Positions 58,131-64,000 of a stretch of DNA of 64,000 nt are shown piece after piece. The DNA comes from Cryphonectria parasitica EP155 (lineage: Eukaryota > Ascomycota > Sordariomycetes > Diaporthales > Cryphonectriaceae), in contig NW_024468917.1 of NCBI RefSeq assembly GCF_011745365.1, positions 2,847,501 through 2,911,500 on the forward strand. Reading direction: 5' to 3'. A program made the translations under genes and the position numbers. The notes beneath the pieces are model-generated. The model did not search any database, was not told where the DNA came from, and worked only from the letters and a program-made list of their open reading frames with translations. How positions within the stretch are numbered: position 1 is the first letter of the stretch; each line of letters begins with the position of its first letter.

Positions 58131-58365
58131 CTTTCTTCCAAAGTTGCGACAAGTCCAATGGTGTGCCAGGTCTGATCAGAGGGAGATGAAGTAAAGAAAT
58201 AAAGAATTCATCGCAAACTGCCAAAGGAAACACTGCAAACCGAACCATCCCCCCAATTCAACCCTCATGCCTCTCCCTATCGCTTGAGCCATCATTCAAA
58301 TCAACGCAGGAGTATCAGTATCCATCTTCAGTCCATTCGTAACACGGGCACGACCTGGACAGATC

Positions 58366-60030
58366 CTAACGCTGACCTCTTCTCTGTCCCCGTCTGCTCT
58401 CAAACTCTGCTCGAGCAGCAGCAGCAGCAGCAGTTCTCTCCTGATTCTGCATTCTCACTCGACGGATCCTTTCGCAGTCCGCTTCATACATATCCATCTT
58501 GATAGCATGATCGAACCCTGTCCAGTTCGGAGAACCCACTGAGGGCCTGATAGGGTTAAGGCTATGAAGCTCATTCCATAGAGGCACACGAGGCTCCTGA
58601 GGTCTATCAGGAAAACTGGGAGGCATGATGTTGCTGCTTCTCAGTCTCTGATGCAATGGGGCTTCAGTAGCACGTCCAGGCCTAGCTGTTTGCTGCATTG
58701 ACAGGTTGATTGTCGGTCCTGGACCGACAGGCGTTCCTCGAGGTGAAGAGGAGTAAGGATCGGTAGGAGTTCCGGATGGGAGTCGACTTAACTCTGAGCT
58801 GATACTACGTCCTCTTGATGAACGCAAGATCGGGCCAGCTGGAGCTGTGCTCTCTCGGGACTGTTGTCTTGACGGAACTAGGCTGGGTGCCCTACTCGCT
58901 CTGAAATCCTCCAGGGCAAAGGCTGATATGTCCCTCCTCATCCTGTCGAGATCGCCTTCAATAGACAGTTCAGGCAAGTCTGCAACTCCTCCCACGAAGA
59001 AGGTAACATTCGGCTTGTAGGTTATGTTCAGTACCCTACCGGCTTCCACTTGTACAGCCTTGTATTCTTGAAGTGAGGCACTCCTTCTTAATGGCCGATC
59101 AGGATATCGCGTATAGTTGCTGTGTCCCAGCTCATAGGAGAAGGCCTGGCAGTGCAGGCTTGTCATAGCCATCTCCGCACCCCATTCTTCCACATTTTGT
59201 GCAGTTTCTCTATGGTTAAGATAGAGAGCTTGCCTCCAGTCTGGACAGCCACTAGGTGATTGGTAGAAATCAGTAGATTCCAGGATTCGAAGGCGAAACA
59301 GTTCGATTGCATAGAGCAGAGCTGCATTCGAATCGTTATCCAGCGGCGTAGTTGGAACATTCTCGAAATCCCAATCCCGATTGGCTCCAGCACTCCTGAG
59401 CTGACTGTTCAGATAGTGCTTGCTTGCATGAGCCAGTAGGGTATCGCCGGATTTGTGCACAGCGATGTAAAATCCTTTTTCAGTCTTCATATCGAGCCAA
59501 GACAGAGCACAAGCTGAAGTCGCTGTATTGACTGAGAGGAGAACCCATAGGCGCCTCTGTCTAGCCTCATGTCTGGGCAGATCCTGTTTATTGAGAATAT
59601 CAGGAGAGCCAGGTGGATGGGCTATCGATGGAACACGAAGGCATCCCATCAAGAATACGTCTTGTTGATTGTACTGAGCGTAATGACGAAAGGCAGCCAC
59701 AGCGTGCTGCGGACCAATATCTTGAGGGACTCCTGCATCTAAGAATCCGACCAGATCATAGATATCGAGAAGGTGTCTGGAAGGATTGGCGCCGAAGATC
59801 GTGGGCAAGTACGACTTGCGAGGGGGTAACCCTGGGAAGTACTTCTCGACGAGTCCTGCTGCCAGATGATTTTCTTCGTCCCTTAGACTGAAGTAGGGCG
59901 GACGACTCTTGATCACTTCAGTTGGGTACGGCGCTCTGGGAAAGACAGTCCGAAAGCAGTAGGCCTTGGTCATCCAGTCCCCTCGGCTATGCTGGACAGG
60001 TGGGAACAGAGAGTACTTGAATTCGGCCAT
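58366..60030 (-). CDS. ORF3 of family G, unknown function, possible degenerate Ulp1-like domain
   Basis: 554 codons, no intron, same strand as pol, between the cargo promoter region and the 3' LTR. ATG context is good (AGCAGCAATGG) after a pyrimidine-rich leader. Residues 1-300 look globular. Within 160-250 the order RRLWVLLSVN, WLD, WDFENVPTTPLDNDSNAALL, YAIELFRLR resembles a C48 (Ulp1/SENP) cysteine-protease fold (H-W-x-L-L-x-x, D, then Q-x-D-x-D-C-G), but the expected His and Cys are not present, so any such domain would be inactive. Residues 300-375 form a second folded part. 376-440 are Ser/Pro/Arg-rich. 445-554 are a conserved tail ending in an Ala run (encoded by a CAG repeat on the opposite strand) and basic residues. 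The tail is also kept in element D. I do not recognise the family with confidence. Confidence 0.75.
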   Translation of the reverse strand: MAEFKYSLFPPVQHSRGDWMTKAYCFRTVFPRAPYPTEVIKSRPPYFSLRDEENHLAAGLVEKYFPGLPPRKSYLPTIFGANPSRHLLDIYDLVGFLDAGVPQDIGPQHAVAAFRHYAQYNQQDVFLMGCLRVPSIAHPPGSPDILNKQDLPRHEARQRRLWVLLSVNTATSACALSWLDMKTEKGFYIAVHKSGDTLLAHASKHYLNSQLRSAGANRDWDFENVPTTPLDNDSNAALLYAIELFRLRILESTDFYQSPSGCPDWRQALYLNHRETAQNVEEWGAEMAMTSLHCQAFSYELGHSNYTRYPDRPLRRSASLQEYKAVQVEAGRVLNITYKPNVTFFVGGVADLPELSIEGDLDRMRRDISAFALEDFRASRAPSLVPSRQQSRESTAPAGPILRSSRGRSISSELSRLPSGTPTDPYSSSPRGTPVGPGPTINLSMQQTARPGRATEAPLHQRLRSSNIMPPSFPDRPQEPRVPLWNELHSLNPIRPSVGSPNWTGFDHAIKMDMYEADCERIRRVRMQNQERTAAAAAARAEFESRRGQRRGQR

Positions 60031-60647
60031 TGCTGCTGAGTCGAAAGGAAAGTGAAAAGGGAAGAACGGCTTTGTCGGAAGGTGGGCAATTGCGAGAGGG
60101 GTTTGCGAAGGTGTAAAGTCAAGGGACCGAGAGGGTGTTGACTGAGGAAGAAAGGTAGAGAAGAATGCAGCTTCAGCCTGAGGATCTGTCGAGGAAGGTG
60201 ATGTTATGTAAGCAGAGCAGTTGACAATTTGCTCTGATGTCGGTGTACAGGTCTGGGGCAGCGTTGACGAGGAAGAAAAAGGGTGTGTGTATGCTCGAGA
60301 AAGGTGGTTGTGAAGAGGTTGAAGGAGGAAGAAGAATAGCTGGCTGCGAGTGTGGATGGAATGGCCAATTTATCTTGTCTGGCAACTACCCAAGTGATTC
60401 ACTGCTTTCCGTTTGTCACAAGGCAAACAGCTTCACCCTTGGCCAGGTAGGAGCTGTCCAGCAACAGACTGGATAGAAGGTGTGGTGACTCAGTTGGGTG
60501 TGTTTGTTACCCATTGCCATCTCATCAATCTTCAGCAAACTGTTCAACAATCTCTCCCTCAGTTCACCTTGCCTTTCAATTCATCCTTCGCACAACAACT
60601 TCTCCTTCTGTCAACCTTCCCTTGCCCAGCTCTGCAACACACTCAAG
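60031..60647. promoter_or_regulatory. Divergent promoter region of the G cargo gene pair
   Basis: 617 bp between the starts of ORF3 (minus) and the antisense gene (plus). Both ends are pyrimidine-rich on the respective coding strand (for example TTCTCCTTCTGTCAACCTTC at about 60600), typical of fungal 5' leaders. No clear TATA box was picked. The arrangement implies transcription independent of the LTR. Confidence 0.55.
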
Positions 60648-61882
60648 ATGTCTCGAATCGTCACCGACGCTGTTTTCTCTTCGCGGGTAAACACCGCTCC
60701 TCAAGAGGTTGACAAGGTCTGGATCTGGTTTTCTTCTTCGGTTCCTCCTCCTCAGGGCAGCAACTACCACTGGCTCAAGGATGTCCATGTCGACTTCCTT
60801 GACGTTACAGACTTCAACACCATCAAGGGAGACCTTGGCTTGACATACGCTTCTTGGGATATCCAAGGCGATATCATGTTTTGGAACAACTCACTGCCAA
60901 GCCCTGGCTTTGCTGCTCATTTCGCAAGGCTGGACAATAAGGATTCTATCAAACTGAATCCTATTGTGGTGTGTAAAGCCGGTTGGAAGCCCTTTGGCGA
61001 GTACCTTACCCGCATCTTCTCCCGCCCTGAGCGAGTAAATTCCCTCCTCGTTCAGTCCTATGGTCGGCGTAACCTAGTCCCTTGCGATTGCTGCTCCCGT
61101 CGGTACGCCACTGCTTGCATGCCTGTACAGGGGCAGCAGGTCAACGTCAACTGGCCTTTCCTAGAATGCATCTCAATGGAGGGCTTCTTCAATGGGAAGT
61201 GCGGCAACTGCATTTATCATGCAGAGTCTGGGTGTGACTACACCAAAGACTTCCCTTGTGTCAAAGAGCGCAGTGCACGAGTAAGATTCCCATTCCGATG
61301 TCTTTGACCAGGTTTGAGCACACACTAATCATTGTCCTTCTCGCAGCGTCGGCACTCGTTTTACCAACTCGGCCCTCGACGTGTAATCGAGATAGATTCT
61401 CAAGTCAACTCCAATGCCGACGTCGAGCGTATTGTCAAAGCTCAATACAAGCTCATGCGGGATAAAGGTATTGCGCATAACCAGATCAAATGGGTTCCTC
61501 TTGTGCCAAGGAAGTGGTACCCACAGGATACTGTGAGTCTCATAATCAACTATGATTGCGATGCTCAAGAAGACCATTGCTAACTTTATCTGCACAGATC
61601 GGCAAGAAGAGTACTGCTCCTTCTGCTCCCAAGAAGGGAGTATCTGGGTCTGGGCAGGCAGCTCCACGACCTGTATCTCGTGGCAAGGATAAAGGCAAGG
61701 GCAAGGCTGTAGTAGGATCTCGTGTCGAGAAACGAGCCAAGTCCGTTCAATCTCAAGGTTCTTCCTCTGTTTTTGACGACGATTCTTCAGCGGATGATAC
61801 GGATGACATGGATCTGGACAGGACGAGGAGAGAGCCATCGGATGACATTTACGGGTATTCCGGTGATGAGGATGATGTGTAA
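60648..61882 (+). CDS. Antisense cargo gene of family G: cysteine-rich protein, three exons
   Basis: Exons 60648-61280, 61347-61532 and 61598-61882 give 1104 nt, 367 residues, no stops. Introns are 66 and 65 nt with GTAAGA/GTGAGT donors, CTAATC/GCTAACTT branch sites and CAG acceptors. ATG context is CTCAAGATGTC after a CT-rich leader. Residues 1-140 form an apparent globular domain (VDKVWIWFSS, DFNTIKGDLGLTYASWDIQG). Residues 146-204 carry nine Cys (146, 148, 149, 157, 174, 185, 188, 196, 204; core CGNCIYHAESGC), a likely zinc-binding cluster like those in fungal nuclear proteins. Exon 2 is basic. Exon 3 has a Lys-rich stretch (SRGKDKGKGKAVVGSRVEKR) and a very acidic C-terminus. It runs opposite to pol and converges on it. 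A nuclear nucleic-acid-binding role is plausible but unproven. Confidence 0.8.
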
Positions 61883-62075
61883 AAGTAAGGGGTTTCCATA
61901 GGTTGCAGTGTTTCTTCGGCGCTCTGCATTTTTCATGCGTTGCATTCCAATATACTGCAATTTTTGAACAACGAAAATGGCCTCAGAGCTGGTCAACATG
62001 CTCTGTGCCGGGTGCTTTGAAATTTTTAGGTGGGTTTACAGTGTTCTGTGGCGAGTGGTAGCAGACGACACTTCG

Positions 62076-62092
62076 TCCCTCCTCCCCCAGCA
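62076..62092 (-). other. Internal polypurine tract of G5
   Basis: Minus strand TGCTGGGGGAGGAGGGA, 77 bp downstream of the pol stop and between pol and the antisense gene. It duplicates the core of the 3' tract at 58116-58130. Confidence 0.6.
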
Positions 62093-62168
62093 AAACACAC
62101 GAGATGGAATAGGAAAGACGAAAAGAAAACGTGTTTTGCGAACAAAAAGAAATATGGACAGAAAGAAA

Positions 62169-64000
62169 TCAACCTCCCCCACGAGCTAGGAACGCTGATT
62201 TAGTTGGGATTGGTATAAACATCCCACTTCTATCTGCTTTCTCCTGTTCTCGCCTCTCCTTCTCTGCTGCCCGTGTGAAATGTTCACCGTCACCAACTCC
62301 ATTTCCATCCTCAGCATCATCATCCGCTTCAGTTGCTAGATTGACAGTCTCTGGATCAGGACTGGTCTGGCCAGGCGTGGGGTCGTGCTCGATGATGTCT
62401 GGAACCCAGAATGTGGCGTCGTCGCTTGAATCTGCTTCCTGAACTTCGAGGATATTGTTGTCTGGTTCCCCCCGCCAGGGAGCTCTCATCGAATCCAGCT
62501 TTTCTGCCAATGGTTGGCCAGGTTGAAGCTCGACATCTTCTTCCCAGGGCATAGGCACCTCGGGTTCCCAAATGCCATCCATATTCCGCATGAACTTTTT
62601 GAGATTGGTAGCTGAATATGTGCCTTTTAGCAGAACTCCGTCTGTGGTCTTGAGCTCATAAGCATGTTTGTCTAGGACCTGAGCAATCAGGTATGGACCC
62701 TTCCACTTATAAGAGATCTTGGCATTGCGCGAGTGGCTCATTTTCCGGACGTGGTCATAGACAAGCACGAGATCTCCGACACTCAGTCGAGATTTTCGTA
62801 CCAGACCCTGCGTTTGACTTTTGGCTGCGATCTTTTGACGGTATGCCTGAACAGCTTCAATTGCCTTCTGCACATCATCTTCCTTGGCTGCGATCATCCT
62901 CAACCGCATTTCAAACGCTTCCTGAGGGGATTGGTCTTCGGTCCATGTAAGAACTCTCCACGTCGGGATTTCAGTTTCAATTGGGATAAGCGGCTCCCAA
63001 CCGAAAATCAAATAGAAGGGGCTGTATCCATGCGACTGGCGGATCGTAGTCCTTTCAGCGAAGAGTGCGAGTCTCAAGTACTGCCTCCATCTCCAGGGTT
63101 GAGCATCAGCTAGCTTAGCAAGGGCACTTGCTAAGGAAAGATGACCAGCTTCTACTTGTCCTTGGGCATGGGGATTGTAACTGGAGACCTGGACAAGCAG
63201 GATCCCAAGAGCTCTGATGGTCTTGGCCATCTCAGCCTTGTTTTCTGGTCCTCCGTCAACAGTAATTTTGAGAGGGCACCCGAACACAAGAATGATCTCT
63301 TCCAAAATGAACTTCCTCATTTCCGCAGCTGTAGCTTTCTTGAGGGGTCTTGCAAGCACATAGCCGGTCAGGTCACAGCGAGCCTCCGCAAGGTATCTGT
63401 AACCGCCATCCTCGGCCATGTGTTGAATGTCGATGCTGATCCTCGTGAAGGGTTGACTTGGAAGGGTCGGGATCACTCCTTCCTTCCACATCTTTGGATC
63501 GAACTTTGCACACTTCTCGCAACCCGAGACAGCATTGGCCACATCTGTCCAGAGACCTCTCCAGTAGTAGAGTTGCTTGACACGAGCTACCGTAGAGTCT
63601 CGACCTCGATGTCCAAACTTGGCATGACATTCTCTGATGATTCGGCGACGAAGATCAGGATCATCTACTACCCGTCGGCGTGGGAGTTTCGCACCAGCGC
63701 GGCGCCACAGAGCCTGGTCAAGTACTTGATGCTTTAATGCCTCTACCATGAAGTTCTTGCGATCCCTCTTGGAGAGTTTTGGTGGAATGATCCCGTGGCA
63801 TAAGAACTCTGCATACCGTTTCGACTGTTCCGTCCACTGAAGAGTTGGATTTAGCAGTGGTACTAGGTCAGCTCCATCTGAGTTCACGCTGTTAAGCTGA
63901 GCATCACACCAGTCCTCAACATTGCCATCTTCGTCTTCCTTAGGTGGCGTTGAGTATGGAGGTCGAGAAAGGGCATCAGCCACAGGATTCTTTGACCCGG
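62169..64000 (-). CDS. pol: pol of G5: RNase H end, integrase, GPY/F tail (partial)
   Basis: The frame enters from the right edge as GSKNPVADALSRP, the usual RNase H end of Ty3/Gypsy pol. Counting from the V of VADALSR as 1, the integrase zinc finger is H120-x4-H125-x29-C155-x2-C158. The catalytic core has D185 (ISIDIQHM), D243 (TVDGGPEN) and E278 (AQGQVEAGH), all present. A GPY/F module follows (about 395-460: VGDLVLVYDHV, YKWKGPYLIAQVL, HAYELKTTDG). There is no chromodomain. The last 105 residues are an acidic then basic tail ending FLARGGG. No stop or frameshift in 610 codons. RT, protease and gag lie beyond the window. This enzyme probably integrates both G and D copies. Confidence 0.92.
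   Translation of the reverse strand, partial: GSKNPVADALSRPPYSTPPKEDEDGNVEDWCDAQLNSVNSDGADLVPLLNPTLQWTEQSKRYAEFLCHGIIPPKLSKRDRKNFMVEALKHQVLDQALWRRAGAKLPRRRVVDDPDLRRRIIRECHAKFGHRGRDSTVARVKQLYYWRGLWTDVANAVSGCEKCAKFDPKMWKEGVIPTLPSQPFTRISIDIQHMAEDGGYRYLAEARCDLTGYVLARPLKKATAAEMRKFILEEIILVFGCPLKITVDGGPENKAEMAKTIRALGILLVQVSSYNPHAQGQVEAGHLSLASALAKLADAQPWRWRQYLRLALFAERTTIRQSHGYSPFYLIFGWEPLIPIETEIPTWRVLTWTEDQSPQEAFEMRLRMIAAKEDDVQKAIEAVQAYRQKIAAKSQTQGLVRKSRLSVGDLVLVYDHVRKMSHSRNAKISYKWKGPYLIAQVLDKHAYELKTTDGVLLKGTYSATNLKKFMRNMDGIWEPEVPMPWEEDVELQPGQPLAEKLDSMRAPWRGEPDNNILEVQEADSSDDATFWVPDIIEHDPTPGQTSPDPETVNLATEADDDAEDGNGVGDGEHFTRAAEKERREQEKADRSGMFIPIPTKSAFLARGGG

Larger units (their letters stand above)
57795..64000 (-). 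mobile_element. Family G copy G5, GC-normal and open, extends past the window
   Basis: 3' LTR 57795-58115 (321 bp; left flank ATAG), polypurine tract, ORF3 (60030-58366, minus), divergent intergenic region, antisense spliced gene (60648-61882, plus), internal polypurine tract, then pol (minus) from 62169 past 64000. No RIP-like stops were seen in any of the three genes, so it is the best candidate for an autonomous active member and the helper of D. By analogy with A and B, about 6.1 kb (RT, protease, gag, 5' LTR) lies outside. Confidence 0.92.

Noticed and set aside
61329..61838. 169-codon minus frame over the antisense gene
   Set aside because: It lies opposite exons 2-3 of the spliced gene and has no family features; shadow of the coding strand.
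1..64000. CRISPR arrays, bacterial operons, rRNA or tRNA genes
   Set aside because: No regularly spaced repeats, no rRNA blocks and no convincing cloverleaf were seen; the repeats are LTRs and nested element copies.

Overview
The window reads as a stretch of filamentous ascomycete (Pezizomycotina) chromosome. Support comes from short 50-66 bp introns with GTRNGT donors and CTAAC/CTAAT-type branch sites, fungal protein families (GMC oxidoreductase, type-B carboxylesterase N-terminus), and dense C-to-T/G-to-A decay of repeats resembling repeat-induced point mutation (RIP). The species cannot be named from the sequence.

Positions 1-6400 are ordinary, mostly unique DNA. They hold the 5' end of a secreted esterase-like gene (minus strand, cut by the window edge), a small conserved fungal protein (1349-1729, plus), a four-exon MABP/beta-prism-like gene (2291-2935, minus), and a 5'-truncated GMC oxidoreductase relic (5060-5698, minus). 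Old LTR relics lie at 4068-4373 and 6414-6770.

Positions 6854-64000 are almost entirely nested Ty3/Gypsy LTR retrotransposons of two families. Family C is a chromovirus with 448-463 bp LTRs, 5-bp target duplications and about 7.4-7.5 kb full length. Family G has 319-321 bp LTRs, 4-bp target duplications, a GPY/F-type integrase tail and 12,307 bp full length. Copy C1 spans 8975-52487 (target duplication AGAGA) because two full-length G copies, A (13229-29500, CTAA) and B (31013-50751, CTAT), sit inside its coding region. A contains a short deletion derivative D (14959-18919, CTAT, LTRs identical by eye). B contains a complete chromovirus C2 (39426-46852, TCTTT). Further right, a truncated chromovirus C4 (53705-55521) is interrupted by G4 (55522-57794), which is interrupted by G5 (57795 to the window end). 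G5 shows no RIP-like decay. Removing the inserts gives 12,307 bp for both A and B, which supports the reconstruction.

The most notable biology is cargo in the retroelements. Between pol and the 3' LTR, family G carries a divergently transcribed gene pair: a sense-strand intronless 554-codon ORF3 and an antisense, three-exon, cysteine-rich gene of 367 codons (readable in G5, RIP-decayed in A and B). Family C independently carries an antisense ORF at the same place. It encodes a coiled-coil protein, with a cysteine cluster in two copies, and its stop codon overlaps the pol stop codon by 2 nt in four of four copies. In both families an antisense gene therefore converges on pol. A duplicated polypurine tract between pol and the G cargo suggests how the cargo may have been acquired.
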